A stretch of DNA of 64,000 nucleotides from JAGOCV01 sp049445855 (GTDB lineage Bacteria; Pseudomonadota; Gammaproteobacteria; Burkholderiales; Burkholderiaceae_C), in contig NZ_JBMSDV010000001.1 in assembly GCF_049445855.1 (NCBI RefSeq), positions 682,001 through 746,000 on the forward strand, written 5' to 3'. The notes below the pieces were generated by a model. That model made no database searches and was not told the origin of the DNA. It saw nothing but the letters and a program-made list of their open reading frames with translations. Of the stretch, positions 36,783 through 45,393 are shown piece after piece; the stretch's first letter is position 1; every line of letters begins with the position of its first letter. The position numbers and the translations under genes are program-made.

Positions 36783-38570
36783 ATGGCGATCACACTGGAA
36801 CAAGTCAACGCCGCGAGCCGCGACGAAGCGGCAAAGCTGCTGGACGGCCTCTACGAACATTCGCCGTGGGTGGCGCAGGCTGCGCTCGACCAGCGGCCCT
36901 TCCGCTCGATCACCCATCTCAAGCATGCGATGGCGCAGGTGCTGCAGGCCGCTGGCCGCGACAGGCAGGTGACGCTCATTCGTGCCCACCCCGAACTTGC
37001 GGGCAAGGCCATGGTGAGCAACACGCTCACCGCCGAGTCCACCAACGAGCAGACCAAGGCGGGCCTGACGAACTGCACGCCGGAAGAACTCACGCGCATC
37101 CAGCAGATGAACGCCGCGTATGGCGCACGGTTCGGGTTCCCCTTCGTGCTGGCTGTGCGCGGCCCGCGCGGCACGGGGCTCACGAAGCAGCAGATCCTGG
37201 ACACGTTCGAGCGCAGGCTGCTCAACCACCCGGACTTCGAACTCGGTGAGGCGTTGCGCAACATCCATCGCATCGTCGAAATCCGCCTGAACGACAAGTT
37301 CGGCGTGACGCCCGCGCAAGGCAATGAGGTATGGGACTGGCATGAGCGCCTGGCGACATGGAGCGATCCGGGCTTTGCCGAGAAGGGTCAGCTCACCGTC
37401 ACCTATCTCACCGACGCGCACCGCGCCGCGGCCGCGCGCATCGTGCAGGACATGAAGGACGCCGGTTTCGATGAGGTGAACATCGATGCGGTGGGCAACG
37501 TGGTCGGCATCTACAAGGGCGAGAGCGCCGGTGCCAAGGTGCTGCTCACCGGCTCGCACTACGACACCGTGCGCAATGCCGGCAAGTACGACGGTCGCCT
37601 GGGCATCTACGTGCCGATTGCCTGCGTGAAGGCATTGCATGCAGCGGGCCGCCGCCTGCCCTATGACATCGAGGTCATCGGCTTCTCCGAAGAAGAGGGC
37701 CAGCGCTACAAGGCGACCTTCCTCGGTTCGGGTGCGCTCATCGGCGGCTTCAATCCGGCCTGGCTCGACCAGAAAGACGCCGACGGCATCACCATGCGCG
37801 AAGCCATGCAGAACGCGAAGCTGCCCGCCACGCTCGAGGCCATCGGTGCGCTCAGGCGCGACCCGTCGCGTTACCTCGGCTTCATCGAGGTGCACATCGA
37901 GCAGGGTCCGGTGCTCAACGAACTCGACATTCCGCTGGGCATCGTCACGTCCATCAATGGCGGCGTGCGTTACCTGTGCGAAGTGATCGGCATCGCCAGC
38001 CACGCCGGCACCACACCGATGGACCGTCGGCGCGACGCGGCGGTGGCCGTCGCCGAACTCGCACTGTATGTCGAAAAGCGCGCGGCCAAGGACGGCAACT
38101 CGGTCGGCACCATCGGCATCCTCAACGTGCCTGGCGGCTCCACCAACGTGGTGCCGGGCCGCTGCCAGTTCACGCTGGACCTGCGTGCGCCGGTCGATCC
38201 GCAGCGCGACGCGATGGTGGCCGACGTGCTCGCGGAACTCGCCGCCATCTGCGAGCGACGCGGCGTGCGCCACACCGTCGAGGAAACCATGCGTGCCGCT
38301 GCTGCGCCCAGCCATCCCGACTGGCAGAAGCGCTGGGAAGACGCGGTCGACGCACTGGGCGTGCCGCTGTACCGCATGCCCAGCGGCGCGGGCCACGACG
38401 CGATGAAGCTGCACGAAGTCATGCCGCAGGCGATGCTGTTCGTGCGCGGGCAGAACTCCGGCATCAGTCACAACCCCCTCGAATCCACCACGGCCGACGA
38501 CATGCAGCTGGCCGTCAATGCATTCGCAGGCCTGCTGGACCAGCTGGCCGACGACACGAAGAAACAATGA
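36783..38570 (+). CDS. Fused OHCU decarboxylase (UraD) and allantoate amidohydrolase (AllC)
   Basis: A 595-residue bifunctional protein. Residues 1 to about 170 are UraD: the catalytic histidine is in LIRAHPELAGKA and the Ser-Glu-Gln segment in TAESTNEQTKAG, followed by FPFVLAVRG. UraD decarboxylates OHCU to S-allantoin. From about residue 185 an M20 amidase of the AllC type follows, with metal ligands in TGSHYDTV, DGRLGI, GFSEEEGQRY and a late SHNPLE segment. AllC hydrolyses allantoate. So one protein carries two non-consecutive steps, with PuuE between them. There is no stop or frameshift at the junction. It overlaps the next gene by four bases. Confidence 0.95.
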   Translation: MAITLEQVNAASRDEAAKLLDGLYEHSPWVAQAALDQRPFRSITHLKHAMAQVLQAAGRDRQVTLIRAHPELAGKAMVSNTLTAESTNEQTKAGLTNCTPEELTRIQQMNAAYGARFGFPFVLAVRGPRGTGLTKQQILDTFERRLLNHPDFELGEALRNIHRIVEIRLNDKFGVTPAQGNEVWDWHERLATWSDPGFAEKGQLTVTYLTDAHRAAAARIVQDMKDAGFDEVNIDAVGNVVGIYKGESAGAKVLLTGSHYDTVRNAGKYDGRLGIYVPIACVKALHAAGRRLPYDIEVIGFSEEEGQRYKATFLGSGALIGGFNPAWLDQKDADGITMREAMQNAKLPATLEAIGALRRDPSRYLGFIEVHIEQGPVLNELDIPLGIVTSINGGVRYLCEVIGIASHAGTTPMDRRRDAAVAVAELALYVEKRAAKDGNSVGTIGILNVPGGSTNVVPGRCQFTLDLRAPVDPQRDAMVADVLAELAAICERRGVRHTVEETMRAAAAPSHPDWQKRWEDAVDALGVPLYRMPSGAGHDAMKLHEVMPQAMLFVRGQNSGISHNPLESTTADDMQLAVNAFAGLLDQLADDTKKQ

Positions 38571-39802
38571 GCGACTACGAAAAACTCGACGCGTGGATCG
38601 ACGCGCATTTCGATGAGGAAGTGGGCTTCCTCCAGCAACTGGTCCGCGTACCCACCGACACGCCGCCCGGCAACAACGCGCCGCATGCCGAGCGCACGGC
38701 CGAACTGCTCGATGGGTTCGGTTTCACCGCAGAAAAATTCGCTGTGCCCGCCGAAGAGGTGCATGCGGCCGGTCTCGAAACCATCACCAACCTGATCGTG
38801 CGCCGCAAGTACGGTGCGGGCCCGACCATCGCGCTCAACGCGCACGGCGACGTGGTGCCGCCCGGCGACGGCTGGACGCACGACCCCTACGGCGGCGAAG
38901 TGGTGGACGGCCGCATCTACGGTCGCGCCACCGCGGTGAGCAAAAGCGATTTCGCGAGCTTCACCTTCGCGGTGCGCGCGCTCGAATCGCTGGGTGCTTC
39001 GCTCAAGGGCTCGGTCGAATTGCACTTCACATACGACGAGGAATTCGGCGGCGAAGTCGGCCCCGGCTGGTTGCTGAAGCACGGTCACACGAAGCCCGAC
39101 CTGATGATCGCAGCCGGTTTCTCGTACGAAGTGGTCACCGCCCACAACGGCTGCCTGCAGATGGAAGTGACGGTGAACGGCAAGATGGCGCACGCCGCCA
39201 TCCCCGACACCGGGGTCGATGCATTGCAGGGCGCGGTGCACATCCTGCAGGCCCTGTATGCGCAGAACACGGCGTACAAGAAAGTCAGCTCGCAGGTGAA
39301 GGGCATCAACCACCCGTACCTGAACGTGGGTCGCATCGAAGGCGGCACCAACACCAACGTCGTGCCCGGCAAGGTGGTGTTCAAGCTCGATCGCCGCATG
39401 ATCCCGGAAGAGAACCCGGTGGAAGTCGAAGCGACCATCCGCCAGGTGATCGCCGATGCCGCGGCTGAGTTCAGCAGCAAGGGCGCTGCCATCACCGTCG
39501 ACATCCGTCGCCTGCTGTTGGCCAATTCGATGCGTCCGCTGCCCGGCAACAAGCCGCTGGTGTCGGCCATCCAGAAGCATGGCGAACAGATTTTCGGCCA
39601 GCCGATTCCCGACGTGGGCACGCCTCTCTACACCGACGTGCGCCTCTACGGTGAAGCCGGAATTCCCGGCGTGATCTACGGCGCCGGTCCGCGCACCGTG
39701 CTCGAGTCGCATGCCAAGCGCAGCGACGAACGGCTGGAACTCGAAGACCTGCGCCGCGCCACCAAGGTCATCGCGCGCACGCTGCGCGATCTGCTGGGCT
39801 GA
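38567..39802 (+). CDS. M20-family metallohydrolase (ArgE/DapE type), unknown substrate
   Basis: A 411-residue M20 peptidase-family protein. The first metal motif is ALNAHGDVVPPGDGW and the Glu pair is in TYDEEFGGEVGPG; a dimerisation domain sits in the middle (CLQMEVTVNGKMAHAAIPDTGVDA). The usual G-x-x-D-x-K-G motif reads GRATAVSKSDFASF, so the bridging aspartate is replaced or shifted, a feature of a subgroup. The start overlaps the UraD-AllC stop by four bases (ATGA). In this operon it may act after AllC, on ureidoglycine or ureidoglycolate, but this is inference; those enzymes elsewhere come from other families or from other M20 branches. Confidence 0.8.
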   Translation: MSDYEKLDAWIDAHFDEEVGFLQQLVRVPTDTPPGNNAPHAERTAELLDGFGFTAEKFAVPAEEVHAAGLETITNLIVRRKYGAGPTIALNAHGDVVPPGDGWTHDPYGGEVVDGRIYGRATAVSKSDFASFTFAVRALESLGASLKGSVELHFTYDEEFGGEVGPGWLLKHGHTKPDLMIAAGFSYEVVTAHNGCLQMEVTVNGKMAHAAIPDTGVDALQGAVHILQALYAQNTAYKKVSSQVKGINHPYLNVGRIEGGTNTNVVPGKVVFKLDRRMIPEENPVEVEATIRQVIADAAAEFSSKGAAITVDIRRLLLANSMRPLPGNKPLVSAIQKHGEQIFGQPIPDVGTPLYTDVRLYGEAGIPGVIYGAGPRTVLESHAKRSDERLELEDLRRATKVIARTLRDLLG

Positions 39803-39810
39803 GCGCTACA

Positions 39811-39840
39811 GGCGGTGACCGTCACGACGACGGTACCGCC
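39811..39840. terminator. Possible bidirectional terminator hairpin
   Basis: A stem of about 12 bp (GGCGGT-G-ACCGTC / GACGGTACCGCC, one bulged G) with a 5-base loop lies between the convergent ends of the M20 gene and the LysR gene and overlaps the LysR 3' end. No T run follows on either strand. Confidence 0.4.
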
Positions 39841-40715
39841 CCCATGATCAGTTCGCGGAACGCCGCAGCCTGCGGCGACAACGTCTTGCCCGGCAGGCGC
39901 AGCAGCACCATGGTGCGCGCGAGCGACGGCCGGTTGATGTTGCGCACCTCCAGCTGGTGCCACTGCATGAGCGGCCGCAGAGCCACGGTCATGATGCCGA
40001 TGCCCAGACCTTCGCGCACCAGGCCCACCATCGTCCAGGGCAAGGCGACTTCGAACGCATAGTCGAGCGTCAGCCCTTTTTGCGCCAACCGCTCTTCCAG
40101 ATACCGACGCACCGGGTTGCCCGGCAGGTAGCCCATGATCGGCTCGCCCTGCAGGTGGCTCCATTCCAGCGAGCGCCGGCGCGCGAGCGAGTGACCCGGC
40201 GGCAGCGCTGCCACATACTGGTCCACGAAGAACGGCGTGGCGGTGAGGTCGCTGCGCACCTGCCCTTGTGTGGCAATGCCCAGGTCCGCCTTGCCGCTGC
40301 GCACGAGTTCATGCACGTCGTGCTCCGGCACATCGTGCAGGTGCACGCGCACACCGGGGTGCGTCTGGCGGAAGCGGCGGATCAACGGCGGCAACAGCAA
40401 CGCGCACTGCGCGTTCGGCGCGGCGATCGCCACGCGGCCCTTGCCATGGGTGGCGTAATCGCGGGCGGCACCGAGCACGCCGTCCCAGTCGTGCGCGAGC
40501 TGGCGCATCTGCGGCAACAGTGCATGCCCCGCCACACTGAGCTCGCAGGCCCGCGTGTGGCGCTCCAGCAACCGCACACCCATCAGCTCTTCCAGGCGGC
40601 TGACCGCCGCGCTCAGCGACGACTGCGACATGCCCAACTGATCGGCCGCACGGGTGAAATGGCCGGTGTCTGCGACCGCCAGAAATGCACGAACTTCAAT
40701 GAGCGGAGGTTTCAT
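39822..40715 (-). CDS. LysR-family regulator divergent from NMT1-type ABC transporter
   Basis: A 297-residue LysR protein of the CynR/CysB-like branch, with IEVRAFLAVADTGHFTRAADQLGMSQSSLSAAVSRLEELMGVRLLERHTR as the DNA-binding part and an effector domain from about residue 90. It faces the M20 gene tail to tail and is divergent from the ABC transporter genes across a 253-base gap. That gap contains a near-perfect 20-bp inverted repeat at 40,810-40,829. It is the likely regulator of the transporter genes at 40,969-43,710. Confidence 0.92.
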   Translation of the reverse strand: MKPPLIEVRAFLAVADTGHFTRAADQLGMSQSSLSAAVSRLEELMGVRLLERHTRACELSVAGHALLPQMRQLAHDWDGVLGAARDYATHGKGRVAIAAPNAQCALLLPPLIRRFRQTHPGVRVHLHDVPEHDVHELVRSGKADLGIATQGQVRSDLTATPFFVDQYVAALPPGHSLARRRSLEWSHLQGEPIMGYLPGNPVRRYLEERLAQKGLTLDYAFEVALPWTMVGLVREGLGIGIMTVALRPLMQWHQLEVRNINRPSLARTMVLLRLPGKTLSPQAAAFRELIMGAVPSS

Positions 40716-40809
40716 CGATGTTTTCGATCAATTTATCGGATTATGCGACTATCGCGCGCGCGGGAGGCTCACTATCCTTCGACCATTCACTGCGCTTGCG
40801 CATCCCACA

Positions 40810-40829
40810 GTGGGGCACAAATGCACCAC
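40810..40829. promoter_or_regulatory. 20-bp inverted repeat upstream of the NMT1-type transporter operon
   Basis: GTGGGGCACAAATGCACCAC is an inverted repeat with 8-base arms (7 of 8 pairs match) around a 4-base centre. It lies between the LysR gene and the ABC binding-protein gene. The left 9-mer GTGGGGCAC recurs at 45,390-45,398 in the other NMT1-type promoter region, which hints at a shared regulator. The rest of 40,716-40,968 holds no gene that I can support. Confidence 0.5.
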
Positions 40830-40968
40830 ATCGGGAATTCACCAAGCTCGAAGGCCCTCTTTTGCACCACGAAGGCTGGAAAATGAACGCCGAATTGGTG
40901 CGTCGCTGATCCGAGCGGGCATCGAATTTGCTAAACCCAATGACAGCAACCCATCCACCGGAGCACAC

Positions 40969-42000
40969 ATGCAAAAACGCGTATTCCTGAAAGCCGCAGC
41001 CGCACTGGCCGCCACCGTCTCGTTCAGCCTCGCCCATGCGCAGACGCCCATCAAGTTCCAGCTCGACTGGCGCTTCGAAGGCCCCGCCGCGCTGTTCCTG
41101 GTCCCGGTGGCCAAGGGCTATTTCAAGGAAGCCAAGCTCGACGTCACCGTCGACGCCGGCAACGGTTCGGGCGGCACGGTCACGCGCGTGGCCTCGGGCT
41201 CGTACGACATGGGCTTCGCCGACCTGGCCGCGCTGATGGAATTCCACGCCAACAACCCGGACGCGCCGAACAAGCCGGTCGCCGTGATGATGGTCTACAA
41301 CAACACGCCCGCTTCCGTGATGGCCCTCAAGAAGAGCGGCATCAAGACGCCGGCCGACCTGAACGGCAAGAAGCTGGGCGCGCCGGTGTTCGACGCCGGC
41401 CGCCGCGCCTTCCCGATCTTCGCCAAGGCCAACAACGTGACCGGCGTGCAATGGACCGCCATGGACCCGCCGCTGCGTGAAACCATGCTGGTCCGCGGCG
41501 ACATCGACGCCATCACCGGCTTTACCTTCACCTCGCTGCTCAACCTGGAAGCACGCGGTGCCAAGGCCGAAGACGTGGTCGTGCTGCAGTACCCCGACTA
41601 CGGCGTGAAGCTCTACGGCAACGCGATCATCGTGTCGCCCAAGCTGCTCAAGGAGAACCCGGAAGCCGTGAAGGCTTTCCTGAAAGCGTTCACCAAGGGC
41701 ATGAAGGACGTGCTGGCCAACCCGGCCGCCGCCATCGAGACCGTGAAGGCCCGTGACGGCATCATCAATGTCGACCTCGAAACACGCCGCCTGAAGCTGG
41801 CCATCGACACCGTGGTGAACAGCGCCGACGCGCGCGCCGAAGGCTTCGGGCAGGTCAATCCCGGCCGCCTGTCGCTGATGGCTTCGCAAGTGTCCGACGC
41901 CTTCGCCACCAAGACCCGCGTGAACCCGGACACGATCTGGACCTCTTCGGTCCTGCCGACCAAGGCCGAGCTGAACGTGCTGCCCGCACCGAAGAAATAA
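40969..42000 (+). CDS. NMT1/THI5-like ABC transporter substrate-binding protein
   Basis: A 343-residue periplasmic protein with a signal peptide (cut after SLAHAQ, residue 24 or so). The family start is IKFQLDWRFEGPAALFLVPVAKGYFKEAKLDVTVDAGNGSGGTVTRVASGSYDMGFADLAALMEF. NMT1/THI5-like proteins bind small nitrogenous ligands such as pyrimidine precursors, taurine-like compounds or nucleobases. It heads an operon with an ATPase, a permease and a nucleobase deaminase, and it is a paralogue of the protein at 45,628-46,653, whose leader carries a candidate xanthine riboswitch. A purine-type ligand is therefore likely. Confidence 0.92.
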   Translation: MQKRVFLKAAAALAATVSFSLAHAQTPIKFQLDWRFEGPAALFLVPVAKGYFKEAKLDVTVDAGNGSGGTVTRVASGSYDMGFADLAALMEFHANNPDAPNKPVAVMMVYNNTPASVMALKKSGIKTPADLNGKKLGAPVFDAGRRAFPIFAKANNVTGVQWTAMDPPLRETMLVRGDIDAITGFTFTSLLNLEARGAKAEDVVVLQYPDYGVKLYGNAIIVSPKLLKENPEAVKAFLKAFTKGMKDVLANPAAAIETVKARDGIINVDLETRRLKLAIDTVVNSADARAEGFGQVNPGRLSLMASQVSDAFATKTRVNPDTIWTSSVLPTKAELNVLPAPKK

Positions 42001-42077
42001 ACAGGCCGTAGCAAGAGCGTTTGAAACCGCGGCCAGCACCCACAAAGCGCTGGCCGCTTCTGATTGAGAACCCCAAG

Positions 42078-42914
42078 ATGCAAGAAGCCGCCGCCCTGGA
42101 TACGCCTTCGTTCGTGGACTTCCGCGACGTCTGGCTCGCCTACAACGACGAACTGCTCGCGCAGAACCACTTCGCCGTCGAGGCCATCAACCTGCAGGTG
42201 AAGAAAGGCGAGTTCATCGCCATCGTCGGGCCCTCGGGCTGCGGCAAGTCCACTTTCATGAAGCTCACCACCGGGCTTCGCATGCCGTCGATGGGCAAGA
42301 TCAGGATCGATGGCGAGCCGGTGACCGGCCCGCTGAAGATTTCGGGCATGGCATTCCAGGCCCCGTCCCTGCTGCCGTGGCGCACGACAGTGGACAACGT
42401 GCTGTTGCCGCTGGAGATCGTCGAGCCCTACCGCAGCACCTTCTCCTCGAAGAAGAAGGAATACGAAGAGCGCGCCCGCAAGCTGCTGCAGAAGGTCGGC
42501 CTGGGCGGCTACGAAGACAAGTTCCCCTGGCAACTGTCCGGCGGCATGCAGCAGCGCGCAAGCATCTGCCGCGCGCTGATCCACGAACCCAAGATGCTGT
42601 TGCTGGACGAGCCGTTCGGCGCGCTGGACGCGTTCACGCGCGAAGAACTCTGGTGCATCCTGCGCGACCTGTGGACCGAGCAGCAGTTCAACGTCATCCT
42701 CGTCACGCACGACCTGCGTGAGAGCGTGTTCCTCGCCGACACGGTGTACGTGATGAGCAAGAGCCCCGGCCGTTTCGTCGTCAAGCGCGAGATCGACCTG
42801 CCGCGTCCGCGCGAGCTCGAAGTCACCTACACCAAGGAATTCACGGACATGGTGCTCGAGCTGCGCGGCCACATCGGCGCCATCCGGCAGCAGGGTGCCG
42901 TGATCAACCAATAA
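42078..42914 (+). CDS. ABC transporter ATP-binding protein (NitT/TauT type)
   Basis: A 278-residue ATPase with Walker A GPSGCGKST, the Q-loop at AFQAPSLLPWRTTVDNV, signature LSGGMQQRASICRAL and Walker B LLLDEPFGALD followed by the H-loop VTHDLRE. This pattern is that of the SsuB/TauB/NitT group, which fits an NMT1-type binding protein. The start at 42,078 (MQEAAAL) is preferred to an upstream TTG at 42,021. The permease gene follows after 22 bases. Confidence 0.94.
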   Translation: MQEAAALDTPSFVDFRDVWLAYNDELLAQNHFAVEAINLQVKKGEFIAIVGPSGCGKSTFMKLTTGLRMPSMGKIRIDGEPVTGPLKISGMAFQAPSLLPWRTTVDNVLLPLEIVEPYRSTFSSKKKEYEERARKLLQKVGLGGYEDKFPWQLSGGMQQRASICRALIHEPKMLLLDEPFGALDAFTREELWCILRDLWTEQQFNVILVTHDLRESVFLADTVYVMSKSPGRFVVKREIDLPRPRELEVTYTKEFTDMVLELRGHIGAIRQQGAVINQ

Positions 42915-42936
42915 GACCGAACCGAGGGATACGCAA

Positions 42937-43710
42937 ATGGCAAACAACAAGAAACTGGTCGAGGCGTGGTCGCCATGGATCCTGCTGGTGGCAGTGATCC
43001 TGCTGTGGCAGATCATCTGCTCGGCGTTCCAGGTTTCCGAATTCATCTTCCCGAGCCCGTGGCGCATCTGGACCCAGTTCATGGAGTTCAAGTGGATCAT
43101 CGCGGGCCACGCATGGCGCACCTTCTGGGTGACGATGGCCGGCTTCGGCATCGCGATCGTGGTGGGTGTGCTGCTGGGCTTCGTCATCGGCTCGTCACGC
43201 CTGGCCTACGCTGCGGTCTACCCGCTGATGACCGCCTTCAACGCACTGCCCAAGGCCGCATTCGTCCCCATCCTGGTGGTGTGGTTCGGCATCGGCGTCG
43301 GTCCGGCCATCCTGACCGCGTTCCTGATCTCGTTCTTCCCGATCATGGTGAACATTGCGACCGGCCTCGCCACGCTCGAACCCGAGCTGGAGGACGTGCT
43401 TCGCGTGCTGGGCGCCAAGCGCTGGGACGTGCTGGTCAAAGTGGGGCTGCCCCGCTCCATGCCGTATTTCTACGGCTCGCTCAAGGTTGCGATCACCCTG
43501 GCCTTCGTGGGCACCACGGTGTCCGAGATGACGGCAGCCAACGAGGGCATCGGCTACCTGCTGATCTCTGCCGGCTCTGCCATGCAGATGGGCCTTGCCT
43601 TCGCCGGCTTGATGGTCGTGGGTGCCATGGCCATGGCCATGTACGAGCTGTTCAGCTTCATCGAGAAGCACACGACAGCCTGGGCGCATCGCGGTTCGCA
43701 GAACCACTGA
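42937..43710 (+). CDS. ABC transporter permease (NitT/TauT type)
   Basis: A 257-residue membrane protein with six predicted helices. The permease-ATPase coupling loop is visible as EPELEDVLRVLGAKRWDVLVKVGLPRSMPYFYGSLKVAITLAF (the EAA motif). Together with the ATPase and binding protein it completes the transporter. The two NMT1-type binding proteins of this region may share it, because no second permease set is present. Confidence 0.94.
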   Translation: MANNKKLVEAWSPWILLVAVILLWQIICSAFQVSEFIFPSPWRIWTQFMEFKWIIAGHAWRTFWVTMAGFGIAIVVGVLLGFVIGSSRLAYAAVYPLMTAFNALPKAAFVPILVVWFGIGVGPAILTAFLISFFPIMVNIATGLATLEPELEDVLRVLGAKRWDVLVKVGLPRSMPYFYGSLKVAITLAFVGTTVSEMTAANEGIGYLLISAGSAMQMGLAFAGLMVVGAMAMAMYELFSFIEKHTTAWAHRGSQNH

Positions 43711-43714
43711 GTGC

Positions 43715-44191
43715 ATGACGCCTGAGCAGCAGGTCCGTGCACTGCGCCGCGCCGACGAAGTCGCGCGGCGCGCCATGCTGATGGGCCGCCATCCCTTCGG
43801 CGCGCTGCTGGTCGCACCCGACGGCGAAAGCGTGCTCGCGGAGCAGGGCAACATCGACACGGTGAACCATGCCGAATCCACGCTCGCCCGGTTTGCGGCA
43901 AGCAACTATCCCGGCGGGTACCTCGCGAAGTGCACGCTCGTCACCACGTTCGAGCCCTGCGCCATGTGCGCCGGCACGATCTACTGGGCCGGCATCGGGC
44001 GCGTGGTGTACGGCGCGGAAGAAACGGCCCTGCTCGCGCTCACTGGCGACCATCCGGAGAACCCGACACTCAGCCTGCCATGCCGCGACGTCTTCGCGGC
44101 AGGACAGCGCAAGGTGGAAGTGAGCGGGCCGGTGGAGGCCGTGGCGGCGGAGATGATCGCCACACACGAAGGCTTCTGGCAGTCACGCTGA
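43715..44191 (+). CDS. CMP/dCMP-type nucleobase deaminase
   Basis: A 158-residue zinc deaminase of the CMP/dCMP (guanine/cytosine deaminase GuaD-B/CodA-like) fold. Zinc ligands and the proton shuttle are visible: His-Ala-Glu in VNHAESTLARF and Pro-Cys-x-x-Cys in FEPCAMCAGTIYWAGIGRVVYG. It lies 4 bases after the permease stop and is probably the last gene of the transporter operon, so it likely deaminates the imported base. It is about one third identical by eye to the deaminase at 48,074-48,565. Confidence 0.88.
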   Translation: MTPEQQVRALRRADEVARRAMLMGRHPFGALLVAPDGESVLAEQGNIDTVNHAESTLARFAASNYPGGYLAKCTLVTTFEPCAMCAGTIYWAGIGRVVYGAEETALLALTGDHPENPTLSLPCRDVFAAGQRKVEVSGPVEAVAAEMIATHEGFWQSR

Positions 44192-44204
44192 GTGCGAAGC
44201 GCCA

Positions 44205-44223
44205 GGCGGCAGCCGAAGCCGCC
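44205..44223. terminator. Possible hairpin between convergent genes
   Basis: GGCGGC and GCCGCC form a 6-bp stem with a 7-base loop between the convergent ends of the deaminase and oxygenase genes. No T run is present, so this is weak. Confidence 0.3.
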
Positions 44224-44234
44224 GCCCTGTCTGA

Positions 44235-45227
44235 TCAATACGCCTTGAAGTTTGCCGCGACGCGCTGGTTGAGGTAATCGCCCGCCGTGATGGCCGGGTA
44301 CTTCTTGCCGGGACTCTCGATGATGGCGTCGCGATTGGCCTGTGCGAAGAACGCGATGCTGTAACGCGGGCCCATGTATTCGCCCGGCAGCGGATTCTTC
44401 ACACGGTGGAAATTGCTGGGCAGCTGGTCGTCGCTCCAGCGCATCAGCATGTCGCCGATGTTGCAGGTGATCGCATCGCCGTCCGGCGGGATCGGCGTCC
44501 ATTCCTGTGCATCCATTTCCTTGCCGGGGCACACCTCGAGGCCACCCTGTCCCTGGCGCTGGTACAGCAGCGTGAGGCAGTCGAAGTCGGTGTGCGCGCC
44601 GGCGCGCCACAGGTCGAGCTTGTCCTGCACTTCGGGCGGGATCGCGTAGTAGTGCAGCAGGCGCAGCGTGCTCTGATACGTCGGCTTGGACTGGTCGTGC
44701 GCGCGCGTGAAGAATTCGTCATCGAAGCCGAGCTTCATCGCAAAGCACGACAGCACCTTCATGCCCACTTCCCAGCTCTTGCGTTCGAAGGCCAGCATGG
44801 CTTCGCGGAAACCGGGCAGCTCGGCCTCGGACGGGAACAGGTCGGCCATGTACGGCCGCGTGATCTGGTAGCTCTCCTTCTGATCCGGCGTGCCGGTGGA
44901 CGGCCGCACCTGCGCCTTGCTTTCCCAGCCGGAGTTGACAGCCTTCTTCAGCGGGTACTGCCCCTTCACGCTGTCGGGCATGGCGAAGAAGCGCTCGGCT
45001 TCACCGAATGCGGCGCGGATCTCTTCAGGCGAGATGCCGTGGTTGATGAGCTGGAAGAAGCCGACGTCGATGGCGGCATCCCAGAGCTGGTCGGCGATCT
45101 CGGCCTTGCGGGCCTCGAAATTCGACAGGTCGATGCGGCGGATTTCGCGGGTGGTGTTGACCGAACCCATCGCGCCCATGCGCGATTCCTTTTGCAGTTC
45201 GGTGAGGTCGTAGACGTTTGCGGTCAT
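44235..45227 (-). CDS. 2-oxoglutarate/Fe(II)-dependent oxygenase, isopenicillin N synthase type (riboswitch-associated)
   Basis: A 330-residue enzyme of the isopenicillin N synthase-like family. The iron triad is His212 and Asp214 in AGAHTDFDCLTLL and His274 in PSNFHRVKNP; the 2-oxoglutarate anchor is Arg288-x-Ser290 in GPRYSIAFF. The N-terminal DIOX_N part is IRRIDLSNFEARKAEIADQLWDAAIDVGFFQLINHGI. Its leader carries a candidate NMT1-motif xanthine riboswitch and a sigma-54-like promoter, so the substrate is probably a purine base or a derivative. The ATG has AGGAGA seven bases upstream. The family also includes fungal thymine 7-hydroxylase, which acts on a nucleobase. Confidence 0.9.
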   Translation of the reverse strand: MTANVYDLTELQKESRMGAMGSVNTTREIRRIDLSNFEARKAEIADQLWDAAIDVGFFQLINHGISPEEIRAAFGEAERFFAMPDSVKGQYPLKKAVNSGWESKAQVRPSTGTPDQKESYQITRPYMADLFPSEAELPGFREAMLAFERKSWEVGMKVLSCFAMKLGFDDEFFTRAHDQSKPTYQSTLRLLHYYAIPPEVQDKLDLWRAGAHTDFDCLTLLYQRQGQGGLEVCPGKEMDAQEWTPIPPDGDAITCNIGDMLMRWSDDQLPSNFHRVKNPLPGEYMGPRYSIAFFAQANRDAIIESPGKKYPAITAGDYLNQRVAANFKAY

Positions 45228-45255
45228 GAAGGTTCTCCTGAAAGTGGTTAGGTTT

Positions 45256-45326
45256 CAAGAGCAATTTCCTGCCAACCCGTGAAGGTCTGTGCGTACGCAA
45301 CTGGCTGGTGAACGCTTCTACTCTTG
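45256..45326 (-). ncRNA. Candidate NMT1-motif (xanthine-I) riboswitch, leader of the 2OG oxygenase gene
   Basis: Read on the minus strand, P1 is CAAGAG / CTCTTG (6 bp). The 5' internal loop is TAGAAGCGTTCA and the 3' loop is GGAAATTG. P2 is CCAGCC / GGTTGG (one G-U pair) with a long apical part of about 26 bases. Both loop sequences are identical to those of the copy at 45,447-45,499, whereas P2 differs in sequence and length but keeps pairing, which is the pattern of a conserved RNA aptamer. The features match what I know of the NMT1 motif, reported as the xanthine-I riboswitch. The element ends 28 bases before the ATG and about 17 bases before the ribosome site. Confidence 0.75.
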
Positions 45327-45356
45327 GCGCGGATCATCCGCGTAAGCCTTGCTGTT

Positions 45357-45372
45357 TGCAAGACACATGCCT
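45357..45372 (-). promoter_or_regulatory. Sigma-54-like -24/-12 promoter for the 2OG oxygenase transcript
   Basis: On the minus strand AGGCATGTGTCTTGCA keeps the GG-N10-GC spacing and a perfect TTGCA -12 block of the TGGCAC-N5-TTGCA consensus, with two mismatches in the -24 block. Transcription would begin about 20 bases before the riboswitch. Confidence 0.5.
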
Positions 45373-45393
45373 ATTTCCCTGCGCCGCAGTGGG

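Noticed and set aside
40790..40850. Sigma-54-type promoter upstream of the first NMT1-type operon
   Set aside because: TGGGGCACAAATGCA resembles the consensus but the GG to GC spacing is one base short, so I do not call it.
40716..40968. NMT1-motif riboswitch upstream of the first binding-protein gene
   Set aside because: The loop sequences TAGAAGCGTTCA and GGAAATTG are absent; only a vague GGAAAATGAACG similarity is seen.
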